Source of the DNA: Nocardioides sp. GY 10113
GTDB taxonomy: Bacteria; Actinomycetota; Actinomycetes; Propionibacteriales; Nocardioidaceae
DNA: 64,000 nucleotides
Direction of reading: 5' to 3'
NCBI RefSeq assembly: GCF_004919105.1
Contig: NZ_STGK01000006.1
Coordinates: 62,001 to 126,000 of the forward strand
Part shown: positions 32,245 to 40,131 of the stretch, in pieces
Layout: each line of letters begins with the position of its first letter
Numbering within the stretch: position 1 is the stretch's first letter
Notes under the pieces: model-generated
What the model was told of the DNA's origin: nothing
Seen by the model: the letters and a program-made list of their open reading frames with translations, nothing else
Database searches by the model: none
Made by a program: the position numbers and the translations under genes

Positions 32245-33615
32245 GTGTCTCGTGTCCGACACTCACTGTCGCTCGTCCTGATCTCGACGGTCCTCATCGG
32301 TCTCCTGCTCGCCCCGCAGGGCAGCAGCGCGGCGGCCGGTACGGCGCAGGCCGCGCCCGGCGCGACCGCGGAGCTGGGCGTCACCGAGGGCGCCGCCCGC
32401 GTCGCGGCCCGGCAGAAGTTCCGGGTCAAGTCCGGGGTCACCTTCAACAGCCCGGTCGGCAACACCGCCACCAAGCGGGCGATCATCAGCAAGGTGAACC
32501 GCGCCATCAGCAACACCAGGCGCGGCTCCCAGATCCGGATCTTCAGCTGGAAGATCTGGACCAGGGCCGGCGTGACGGCGCTGCTGAACGCGCAGAAGCG
32601 CGGCGTCGTGGTGCACGCGATCATGGACAAGAAGAACACGGTCGTGGAGGACAACCCCCACTTCTGGCGCCTCAAGCGCGGCCTGCAGGCCGGCAACAAG
32701 GGACGCAAGCCCGCCAAGCGCAGCGGCGCGATCCTGTGCGACCACTCCTGCCGCGGCAAGGGCGGCGCCGCGCACTCCAAGTTCATGCTGTTCAGCAAGT
32801 CCGGCGCATCCCGCTACGTCTACATGCACGGCTCGGCGAACTGGGGCGACGCGGCCGCCAACCTGCAGTGGAACGACATGTACACCTTCGTCGGCCAGAA
32901 GCGGATCTACGACTTCGCGGTGAAGATGTTCGACCAGGCCTACCAGGACAAGCCGCGCAAGAGCCCGTGGCGCGAGATCAGGACGAGCGACGGCTCCGCC
33001 GTGCTCGCCTGGTCCCCCTCGGACCCGAGGTCGAAGCGGAACGACCGACTGATGGCGACGCTGAAGAAGGTCAGGTGCACGGGCGCGACCGGCGGTGCCG
33101 GCAACGCGAACGGCCGCACCATCATCCGGACCGCCCCCGACGTCATCCGCGGCAAGCGCGGCATGACCGTGGCCACCCAGCTCCGCCGGCTGTGGCGTGA
33201 GGGTTGCGACGTCAAGATCGGCTACACCGTGATGGGCAAGGACGTGTTCCGCCTGCTCAACGACGGTGGCGCCCGCGGCCCGGTGCCGAAGAAGCACTTC
33301 GCCCAGGACTTCGACGGCGACGGCGTGTTCGACCGCTACTTCCACCTCAAGGTGTACACGGTCAACGGCGTGATCGGCAGGGACACCAGCGCCTACTGGA
33401 TGGTCTCGGGCTCCGCCAACACCTCGCAGCTGGGCCTCGTCTCGGACGAGACCTACTCCTACTTCTTCAACAAGGCGAAGCTGACCAAGCGCTACCAGAA
33501 CCACATCGACTACTGGTACCGGAACTACCCGGAGTCGTCGGTGCTGACCGGTGGTGCCGAGCGACGGATCGCGAACGGCGAGATCGACCCGTACGCGAAG
33601 ATCGAGCTCGACTGA
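32245..33615 (+). CDS. Secreted phospholipase-D-like protein
   Basis: A 456-residue exported protein: signal peptide (hydrophobic SLVLISTVLIGLLLA, about residues 9-23), then two PLD half-domains. The first has HSKFMLF (H177, K179) followed by HGSANWGD; the second has HLKVYT (H367, K369) followed by SGSANTSQLG. Both HxK sites are therefore complete. It should cleave a phosphodiester outside the cell, such as phospholipid, teichoic-type polymer or nucleic acid; which one is open. GTG 32245 with GGGG upstream. Sulfotransferase 4 begins 5 bases after its stop. Confidence 0.88.
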   Translation: MSRVRHSLSLVLISTVLIGLLLAPQGSSAAAGTAQAAPGATAELGVTEGAARVAARQKFRVKSGVTFNSPVGNTATKRAIISKVNRAISNTRRGSQIRIFSWKIWTRAGVTALLNAQKRGVVVHAIMDKKNTVVEDNPHFWRLKRGLQAGNKGRKPAKRSGAILCDHSCRGKGGAAHSKFMLFSKSGASRYVYMHGSANWGDAAANLQWNDMYTFVGQKRIYDFAVKMFDQAYQDKPRKSPWREIRTSDGSAVLAWSPSDPRSKRNDRLMATLKKVRCTGATGGAGNANGRTIIRTAPDVIRGKRGMTVATQLRRLWREGCDVKIGYTVMGKDVFRLLNDGGARGPVPKKHFAQDFDGDGVFDRYFHLKVYTVNGVIGRDTSAYWMVSGSANTSQLGLVSDETYSYFFNKAKLTKRYQNHIDYWYRNYPESSVLTGGAERRIANGEIDPYAKIELD

Positions 33616-33620
33616 GTCCA

Positions 33621-34745
33621 GTGGACCAGCGCCCCCTCTTCATCCACATCGGGCTCCAGAAGACCGGTACGTCGTACCTGCAGCGGATCTTCTGGGACTC
33701 GGTGCCGGAGCTGGCCAGCCAGGGCCTGAGCCTCGTCCCGGGCAGCAAGCTCGCGATGTTCCGGCTCGCCCTCGACGTCCGGGACCGCTACAACCCCGAG
33801 ATCGACCCGCCGTCGGTCGCGCACGCGCTGGAGCGGCTGCCCCGCCTGCTCGAGGAGGCTCCGGGGGCCGCGCTGATCACCCAGGAGGCGCTCTCGGCAG
33901 CGACGCGACCCCAGGTGGAGCGGCTGCTGGCCGCCACCGAGGGTCGCGACGTGCGGGTGATCGTGACCGTCCGGGACCTCGGCCGGCTGATCCCCTCGGC
34001 CTGGCAGCAGACGCTGCAGGGCAGCCGCTCGCAGACGCTGGACGAGTTCGCCCGGCGGCTCGAGGCGAGCGTGGGCACCAACGCGACGCCCTGGCGCACG
34101 ATGGACGTGCCGACGATCCTGGCGCGCTGGAACCGTTTCGTCCCGGCCGACCGGATCACGGTGGTCACGGTGCCGCCCTCCGGATCGGACCCGCAGCTGC
34201 TGCTCGACCGCTTCTGCGGCGTCCTCGGGATCTCCGCCGACGGCCTCACGGTGGACGAACGGAGCCGCGGCAACCGCGGCCTGCGGGCCGAGCAGGCCGA
34301 GGTGCTGCGTCGCGTGAACGCACTGCTCCCCGACGAGGTCAAGCGTCGCGACGTCTACGGGGACCTCGGCAAGCGGTACTTCGCGGTCCAGGTGCTCGGC
34401 GGTGACGAGGGCACGCCGATCCGCCTCCCTGCCGCGCGGCAGGAGTGGGTCACGCACATCTCGCACGAGTTCATCGACGCCATCAAGGCCGGCGGCTACG
34501 CCGTTGCCGGCGACCTCGACGACCTCCTCCCCCAGGCCCGGCACTTCGCCACCGACGACCTCGAGGTGCCCGACGAGGCGGTGGCCGGCGTCGCCACGAA
34601 GGCACTGGCCGACATGCTCGTCGACCGGATGCACGCCCGCGCCGAGGCGGCCGCCGAGCCGGTGCAGCCGGCTCAGCCACCGGCCGCCGAGCCGGCCGCA
34701 CCCGGCTGGCGGGCGCGCGTCGCCCGGCTTCGCGCCGCCTGGTGA
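33621..34745 (+). CDS. Sulfotransferase-like protein 4
   Basis: A 374-residue family member starting 5 bases after the PLD-like gene and so probably translated with it. The P-loop is HIGLQKTGTSYLQ (14-21) and the second region TVRDLGRLIPSAWQQTLQ. The C-terminus is a proline/alanine-rich linker and a short basic end. No separate ribosome site is seen at GTG 33621. The pairing of a cytoplasmic sulfotransferase with a secreted phosphodiesterase suggests both act on the same surface polymer at different stages (inference). Confidence 0.84.
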   Translation: MDQRPLFIHIGLQKTGTSYLQRIFWDSVPELASQGLSLVPGSKLAMFRLALDVRDRYNPEIDPPSVAHALERLPRLLEEAPGAALITQEALSAATRPQVERLLAATEGRDVRVIVTVRDLGRLIPSAWQQTLQGSRSQTLDEFARRLEASVGTNATPWRTMDVPTILARWNRFVPADRITVVTVPPSGSDPQLLLDRFCGVLGISADGLTVDERSRGNRGLRAEQAEVLRRVNALLPDEVKRRDVYGDLGKRYFAVQVLGGDEGTPIRLPAARQEWVTHISHEFIDAIKAGGYAVAGDLDDLLPQARHFATDDLEVPDEAVAGVATKALADMLVDRMHARAEAAAEPVQPAQPPAAEPAAPGWRARVARLRAAW

Positions 34746-34776
34746 CCCACCTCCCGGCACCCGAGCGCGGACCGGC

Positions 34777-36261
34777 TCAGTAGCCCCGCCCGATCACCGC
34801 CAGGTAGGCGCGGTAGAGCGTGTCGTAGGTGCCGCCGTCAGTGCTGATGGTGGCCTTCGTCCGCTTGCGGTAGCGCTTCGTCAGCGGCGCCCGCCCCATG
34901 TTGCTGGTGGCCACCATGCCGTAGGCCGGCGTCGCGCCCGCCTGACTGATCAGCAGCACCGTCGGGTCCAGCTTCGCCACGCCGCGTCCGGAGGACCGCC
35001 AGGCGCGCTTCCTGATCACGAAGTAGTCGGAGGCCGACTTCTTGGTCCCGAGCATGGCCCGCAGCGCCTGCTGCCGGGCGTTCAGCCTCTTCTCGGCGGT
35101 GATCACCGTGACGTGAGCGCCGCGCTCCTTGGCCTTCATCAGCGCGTCGAGCAGGACCCGGCCACGGATCCTGTCGCTGGCGACGTGGATCGCGGCGCCG
35201 GCCGGCGTGGCGCGGATGGCCTTGAGCTGCATCCGGCGGACCACCGTGCGCTCCGCAGCGGAGCCGCGCGGCGTGGTCGTGACCTTGCCCGGCGAGAAGC
35301 TGACCGCGGGCTTCTCCTGCGTCTCCGAGTCCGTGTCCGGGTCGGACCCGGGGTCCGCCGGCGGCTCGGCCGCGGACGAGCGCAGGCGCAGGTGCGCCAC
35401 GATCATCCGGTGGTCGGACTTCAGCAGCACCGGGTAGTGCTCGTCGACCTCGAACTCGCTGGTCGGTCCGAGGAAGACGTAGTCGATGGTGCCGCCACCC
35501 CTGTGCGTGGGGAACGAGGTCCCGAGCACGTCGTACGTCGAGGTCAGGCCGGCCTCCGTCAGGTAGCGCGGCTTGTACCGAGAGCTCCGCAGGCCCATGT
35601 TGAAGTCGCCGCCGAGGACCACCGGTCCGGCGGCGCCCAGCTCGGTGGCGAGGGTGGCCAGCCGCTTGAGCGAGGGGACCAGCAGGCCCGCGGTGTCCCT
35701 GGAGTTGGGCGCGATGTGCGCGCTGATCACCGACAGGACCTGGCCCTCGGCGTTGGTCAGCGTGACCCAGTTCGCGTAACGGACGCCGGTCATCCCCGGC
35801 GTGTTGCGCAGCTTCTTCGGCTTGCCGCTGATCTTCCAGGTCCCCTGGTCGATCGCGGTCCACGCGTCGGTCCGCCAGACCACCGGCGCCCAGCCGGTGC
35901 GCGGCCCCGGAGTGCGGAAGATCTCGTAGCCCTCCGGCGCCAGCTTGGCCGAGTCGCGGTTGTGGACCTCGTTGAAGGTGATGATGTCGGGCCGCTCGGC
36001 GAAGACCTTGACCAGGTCCTTGTCGAACTTGGCCACGCGCATGTCCTTGTTGATGTTCGCCTGGACGAAGGTGATCGGCTGCTCGGTCGCCCCGACGGCC
36101 GCCATGACGTCGCCGTCGACCAGGCTCACCGCGTCCTGGGACGCGTCGATGACCGGGCCTCCCGGCGCGGCGATGGCAGCGCTCGCCACCAGCGCGACGA
36201 GCGCCACGGTGGCTGCCCGCAGTCGGCTGGTTGACGCTCCAGCAAGGCCGTCGACCGTCAT
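34777..36261 (-). CDS. Secreted endonuclease/exonuclease/phosphatase-fold protein with a degenerate PLD-like C-terminal domain
   Basis: A 494-residue exported protein. After a signal peptide (ATVALVALVASAAIAAPG) comes an EEP domain with its metal and catalytic residues: FVQANIN, FNEVHNRD, GGDFNMGL, DYVFLGP and KSDHRMIVAHL. After an acidic linker (DPDTDSETQE) the last 190 residues align by eye with the first PLD half-domain of the protein at 32245, but where that one has AHSKFMLFS this has AKLDPTVLLIS, so the HxK site is lost. The tail may bind substrate. GAGAGGA precedes ATG 36261. Confidence 0.83.
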   Translation of the reverse strand: MTVDGLAGASTSRLRAATVALVALVASAAIAAPGGPVIDASQDAVSLVDGDVMAAVGATEQPITFVQANINKDMRVAKFDKDLVKVFAERPDIITFNEVHNRDSAKLAPEGYEIFRTPGPRTGWAPVVWRTDAWTAIDQGTWKISGKPKKLRNTPGMTGVRYANWVTLTNAEGQVLSVISAHIAPNSRDTAGLLVPSLKRLATLATELGAAGPVVLGGDFNMGLRSSRYKPRYLTEAGLTSTYDVLGTSFPTHRGGGTIDYVFLGPTSEFEVDEHYPVLLKSDHRMIVAHLRLRSSAAEPPADPGSDPDTDSETQEKPAVSFSPGKVTTTPRGSAAERTVVRRMQLKAIRATPAGAAIHVASDRIRGRVLLDALMKAKERGAHVTVITAEKRLNARQQALRAMLGTKKSASDYFVIRKRAWRSSGRGVAKLDPTVLLISQAGATPAYGMVATSNMGRAPLTKRYRKRTKATISTDGGTYDTLYRAYLAVIGRGY

Positions 36262-36566
36262 GCGTTGTGTCCTCTCGTCCCCCACGGCGTTCACCGCGAT
36301 TCCCCCCACGTCCACCGTGATCAACAATGATCCCAACAGTCACATACGTCCCACGGCAAGTCGTTCTGAGTAACTACATCGGTGTAGTTATGGCCGCCGC
36401 CGTCGGCCCGGGTCGCCGGGCCGCGAGTGCCCGAAACATTTGTCACGGCCGGTGCCGCATGCCCCACGATGAGCCCCAGCAGGGCGCCGCCGTCATCACC
36501 GGACGAACGGTCGCCATCGTTGGTCCGGTGGCACCGCCACCGATGTCCGGAGGAAGGCGGCAACGG
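36262..36566. other. Regulatory-looking intergenic region between EEP gene and Cache sensor
   Basis: About 305 bases without a supported gene. It holds an exact 20-bp palindrome taactacatcggtgtagtta (36371-36390, 8-bp arms) and a 12-bp inverted repeat with one mismatch (36498-36509 with 36518-36529) in the leader of the sensor gene. The palindrome has the length and symmetry of a repressor site; its position fits either divergent gene. The open reading into this stretch from the sensor gene lacks a ribosome site. Confidence 0.6.
36371..36390. promoter_or_regulatory. Palindrome in the divergent EEP/sensor region
   Basis: taactacatcggtgtagtta has perfect 8-bp arms around tcgg. The tactaca-type arm is reminiscent of BlaI/MecI-class operators, but no such regulator gene is in the window, so the binder is unknown. 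Confidence 0.5.
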
Positions 36567-37622
36567 ATGCCCGAGCGCGTGGTTCGCATCGCCGAAGAGG
36601 TCTCGGCACTGACCAAGGCCCGCCTCCGGGAGGTCGCCGGCGTCGCCGCGACCACCAAGATCCTCGCCATCAACGCCGACATCGAGGCCGGTCGGGCCGG
36701 GGCCGCCGGCGCCGGGTTCGGCGTGGTCGCCAAGGAGGTCGGAGCGGTCGCGGACACCGTCCACCACCTCTCCTCGACGCTCAACCAGCAGCTCGCTCCC
36801 CTGGTGGACGAGCTCGCCTCCCTCGGCGCCGACCTGGTCCAGCAGGTGCGCGGCTCCCGGCTCGCCGACCTCGCGCTCAACGCGGTCGAGCTGATCGACC
36901 GCAACCTCTACGAGCGCTCGTGCGACGTGCGGTGGTGGGCCACCGACTCCGCGATCGTGGACGCCTGCGAGGCCGCCGGCGCCGGGTCCGACGGCGCCGA
37001 GGCGGCGCGCGCCGCGGCGTACGCCGCGCAGCGCCTCGGCGTCATCCTCTCCTCCTACACCGTCTACCTCGACCTGTGGGTCACCGACGTCCACGGCCGG
37101 GTGATCGCCCACGGCCGCCCGGAGCGGTTCGCCTCCGTGGTGGGTACCGACGTGTCCCACGAGCCGTGGTTCCGCAACGCCGTCGCGACGTCGTCCGGCG
37201 CCGACTACGTCGTCGACGACGTCACCACCAACCCGGCCCTGGCCGGCGCGACCGTGGCGACGTACGCGACCGCGGTCCGGGCCGGCGGTCAGGAGCGCGG
37301 CGAGGTGATCGGGGCGCTGGGCATCTTCTTCGACTTCGCGCCGCAGGCGCACGACATCGTGACCGGGATCCGGTTCAGCGCCGAGGAGCGCGACCGCACC
37401 CGGGTGATGCTCGTCGACGCCGACCACCGGGTGCTCGCCTCCTCCGACGGCCGCGGCATCCTCACCGAGCGCTTCGACCTGACCGGCGCCGGCGGCGGCA
37501 CCGGCGGCTCCTTCACCGCGCGCAGCGGCGAGGTCGTCGGCTACGCGCAGACGCCCGGCTACGAGACCTACCGGGGACTGGGCTGGTACGGCGTCATCGC
37601 CCAACGCCCCCAGACCGGCTGA
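36567..37622 (+). CDS. Soluble Cache-domain sensor with a short MCP-like signalling segment
   Basis: A 351-residue protein without a membrane segment. Residues 1 to about 75 resemble the tip of a chemoreceptor signalling hairpin (KILAINADIEAGRAGAAGAG, FGVVAKEVGAVAD). The rest is a Cache/PDC-like ligand domain: LDLWVTDVHGRVIAHG, HEPWFRNAVATSSGADYVVDD and VIGALGIFFDFA are typical. Chemoreceptors normally have these parts in the opposite order, across a membrane. ATG 36567 has GGAGGAAGG upstream; earlier in-frame starts do not. No chemotaxis genes are near. It may be a cytoplasmic sensor with a non-chemotactic output. Confidence 0.75.
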   Translation: MPERVVRIAEEVSALTKARLREVAGVAATTKILAINADIEAGRAGAAGAGFGVVAKEVGAVADTVHHLSSTLNQQLAPLVDELASLGADLVQQVRGSRLADLALNAVELIDRNLYERSCDVRWWATDSAIVDACEAAGAGSDGAEAARAAAYAAQRLGVILSSYTVYLDLWVTDVHGRVIAHGRPERFASVVGTDVSHEPWFRNAVATSSGADYVVDDVTTNPALAGATVATYATAVRAGGQERGEVIGALGIFFDFAPQAHDIVTGIRFSAEERDRTRVMLVDADHRVLASSDGRGILTERFDLTGAGGGTGGSFTARSGEVVGYAQTPGYETYRGLGWYGVIAQRPQTG

Positions 37623-37692
37623 CGGGTCACGCACGAGCGAGCCGTCTCCCGGTTCGTCGCCAACGCGGTGCTCGGCCGGTGGCCCCGTTACG

Positions 37693-38880
37693 ATGAACCG
37701 CATGAGCAGGCCTACCGAGCCGCGGGGAAGTCGCCGGCGGCGAGCGCGGCGCGGCCTATCGTTCCGCGAGGTCGTGCCGGTGATCGGCATCTGCGTGATC
37801 GGCGCCCTCCTGCTCGTATTGGCTCTCAACCTCGGCGAGCCCAGCACGGTGGCCGCCGACGTCTCGAGCGAGCTGCCCGACGGTCCGGCGGCGGCCAGCA
37901 GCGCCGCGACCACCGCCACCGGGTCCAGCTCGACCGAGGAGGCGACCACCGCCGGCACCGCGGGCAAGAAGGGCACGGAGGGCGACCCGAAGAAGGGCAC
38001 GGAGAAGGGCACGAAGAAGCCCGCCGACCGACGGGTCACCGCGTCCGCCGAGCCTGCTCAGAGCCAGCAGGAGCTGCGCCGGATCCGACGCCTCGCCCGC
38101 AGCGTCTCGGCGGGCGGTATCGACCCGGTGATCGGGCCGCTCAGCGTGCGCGTCGGCACCTTCAACATCCTGGGGTCCCAGCACACCGGCCCCGGCGGCG
38201 ACAAGGGCGCCGGGTGGCCCGGCTGGGCGGCGAGGATGCCGGGCACGATCGAGCGGATCAAGGCGCACGGCGCCTCCGTCGTGGGTCTCCAGGAGGCTCA
38301 GCCCGACCAGATCGCGTCGCTCACCCGCGGCACCGGCTACGCGATCTTCCCCGGCAGCGGCACCAACTCGCTGGACCGGGTCAACTCGATCATCTACGAC
38401 CCCGGCGTCTTCGAGTTCGTCAGCGGCTCGACGTTCCAGATGTCCAACGGCATCGGCACCCGGGCGCAGCCGATCCTGCTGCTGCGCCACCGCGAGTCCG
38501 GCCGCGAGATCTACTTCGTCAACGCCCACCCGCCGTCCGGCCACAGCGGCAGCCAGACCGCCACGAGGATGGGCACCTTCACCCGCCTCGTCAGCGAGGT
38601 GAACCGCCTCAAGGCGACAGGTCACCCCGTGGTGCTGACCGGCGACATGAACGACCGCGCGCCGTTCTTCTGCCGCGTGGTGGCGCCGACCGGAATGGTC
38701 GCCTCGGCGGGCGGGAGCACCTCCGGCGGCTGTCGCCCGCCGGCCCGGATGCCGGTGGACTGGGTGGTCGCCACCTCCGGGGTGACGTTCAGCAACAACT
38801 GGTTGGACGACTCGACGATCAAGCGCCGGATCACCGACCACCCGTTCATCTCCGCGACGGCCACCATCGCCGGCGACTGA
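37693..38880 (+). CDS. Membrane-anchored endonuclease/exonuclease/phosphatase-family protein
   Basis: A 395-residue protein: basic N-terminus, one membrane helix (VVPVIGICVIGALLLVLAL, about 28-46), a low-complexity lysine/threonine-rich linker, then an extracellular EEP domain from about residue 150. Its motifs are GTFNILG, GLQEAQPDQ, NAHPPSG, LTGDMND, VDWVVATS and ITDHPFISA. EEP enzymes cleave phosphate esters of nucleic acids, inositides or lipids. It could be a nuclease or a phosphodiesterase for a surface polymer. Its last 35 bases overlap the end of the opposite-strand sulfotransferase 5 gene. Confidence 0.86.
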   Translation: MNRMSRPTEPRGSRRRRARRGLSFREVVPVIGICVIGALLLVLALNLGEPSTVAADVSSELPDGPAAASSAATTATGSSSTEEATTAGTAGKKGTEGDPKKGTEKGTKKPADRRVTASAEPAQSQQELRRIRRLARSVSAGGIDPVIGPLSVRVGTFNILGSQHTGPGGDKGAGWPGWAARMPGTIERIKAHGASVVGLQEAQPDQIASLTRGTGYAIFPGSGTNSLDRVNSIIYDPGVFEFVSGSTFQMSNGIGTRAQPILLLRHRESGREIYFVNAHPPSGHSGSQTATRMGTFTRLVSEVNRLKATGHPVVLTGDMNDRAPFFCRVVAPTGMVASAGGSTSGGCRPPARMPVDWVVATSGVTFSNNWLDDSTIKRRITDHPFISATATIAGD

Positions 38881-39928
38881 CCTTCGGCTCCTCGCCGGTC
38901 GCCTCCGCCTGCTGACGGGTGCGCAGCGCCCGCACGTCCCCCAGCAGCACCGCGACGAGCTCGGTCGCGGCGTCGGCGACCTCCGCCTCGGTCACCGTCT
39001 CCGGCGTACGGCGGGGCGGCAGCGTCGCGGGCACCCGCAGGTTCTCGAGGCTGCCCACCACGTCGAAGCCACCCTGCTCGACGAAGGCGACCGCGGCCTC
39101 GCCGCGCTCGCGGCAGTCCTCGACCTGGTCGGGCCGCGGCCAGAACGGCTCCCCCCGGCGCGGCACCAGCCGCTCGTCGGCGAGGAAGGACCGGATGTAG
39201 ACGCCCTTGTCGAAGGCCTTGGTGAAGCCGTCCAGGTTCCGGTTGACCCGCCGCAGCACCTCGGCCTCGACCACGCCCATCGACTCGTTGGGGAACGACA
39301 TCGAGGTGTCGTAGGCGTCGCTGGTGAGTCCGATCAGACCGGCGAAGCGGTGCCAGATGTCGTCACGGGGCGCGCTCCGGTCCAGGGGCAGCACGTGGAT
39401 CCGCTCCGCGGGGACGGCCTGCGACCACCGCTCGAGCACCAGCCGCAGGTCGAGCGTGCGCCAGTTCCAGATGTCGCTGGGGCTGTCGGACACGTCGCGG
39501 CCGTACTCCGCCAGCGGCGTCGTGTTGCGGTTCTTGAGGCTCTCCTGCCAGCTCGCCGTGAACAGTCCCAGGGGCTCGCGGGCGGTCACCACCAGGTGCA
39601 CCTCGGCCGGCGCGAGCTCCTCGACCATGGCCCGTGCCTGGTCCGCGCTGGCCGCGGCGAAGAACTCGTGGGAGACCAGGCCGGTGCCCGACCACTCCGC
39701 CAGCTCGGCACGCAGCCGCTGCCACGCCGTGCGCTCGCGGGGCCGCTTGCGTGCGACCGACGGCTCCTCCCGGACGACGCGGCTGGCCCACAGGTGGTCG
39801 CGACGCTCCTGGCCGGGCAGCAGGACGCCCTCGGCGCGCATCTGGTCGCGCGAGGCCCAGCAGATGGTCTGCAGGTAGGTGGTCGCCGTCTTGGGCAGTC
39901 CGATGTGCAGGTAGACCCGGTCGGCCAT
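38846..39928 (-). CDS. Sulfotransferase-like protein 5
   Basis: A 360-residue, more divergent family member. The P-loop is HIGLPKTATTYLQ (13-20), with alanine in place of the usual glycine, and the second region is TAREPLGLFTASWQESLKNR, so RD is replaced by RE. It may have altered activity. Its ATG overlaps the stop of coiled-coil gene B as TGATG. It converges with the EEP gene at 37693 and overlaps its end by 35 bases. Confidence 0.82.
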   Translation of the reverse strand: MADRVYLHIGLPKTATTYLQTICWASRDQMRAEGVLLPGQERRDHLWASRVVREEPSVARKRPRERTAWQRLRAELAEWSGTGLVSHEFFAAASADQARAMVEELAPAEVHLVVTAREPLGLFTASWQESLKNRNTTPLAEYGRDVSDSPSDIWNWRTLDLRLVLERWSQAVPAERIHVLPLDRSAPRDDIWHRFAGLIGLTSDAYDTSMSFPNESMGVVEAEVLRRVNRNLDGFTKAFDKGVYIRSFLADERLVPRRGEPFWPRPDQVEDCRERGEAAVAFVEQGGFDVVGSLENLRVPATLPPRRTPETVTEAEVADAATELVAVLLGDVRALRTRQQAEATGEEPKVSRRRWWPSRR

Positions 39929-40131
39929 CACAGGCTCTCGTTGAAGGCGTCGATCGCCCGGTCGATGCGCTCCTGGTCGCGGCTCGCCAACGGTACGACG
40001 AGCTCGGTGACCACGTCGGTCAGCTCGGCCAACCGGAGGTGGTGACGCCGCAGCTCGGCGATCTCGGCGCGCAGCCGATCGACCTCCTCCTCGAGCGCTC
40101 GCACCCTCTTCGCCGACGCCCAACCCATCAT
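39928..40131 (-). CDS. Small coiled-coil protein (DUF6752-like), copy B
   Basis: A 67-residue protein that is nearly one heptad-repeat helix (VRALEEEVDRLRAEIAELRR) ending in HLRLAELTDVVTELVVPLAS. The C-terminal half matches copy A (23719-24012). The start overlaps the LicD copy B stop (ATGATG with GGAG upstream), and its own stop overlaps the start of sulfotransferase 5, so three proteins are translated in series. A linking role between the two enzymes is plausible but unproved. Confidence 0.82.
   Translation of the reverse strand: MMGWASAKRVRALEEEVDRLRAEIAELRRHHLRLAELTDVVTELVVPLASRDQERIDRAIDAFNESL

Noticed and set aside
36327..36566. Upstream extension of the Cache sensor to include residues before ATG 36567
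   Set aside because: The added residues are low-complexity and arginine/proline-rich, have no ribosome site and cover the palindrome and inverted repeat.
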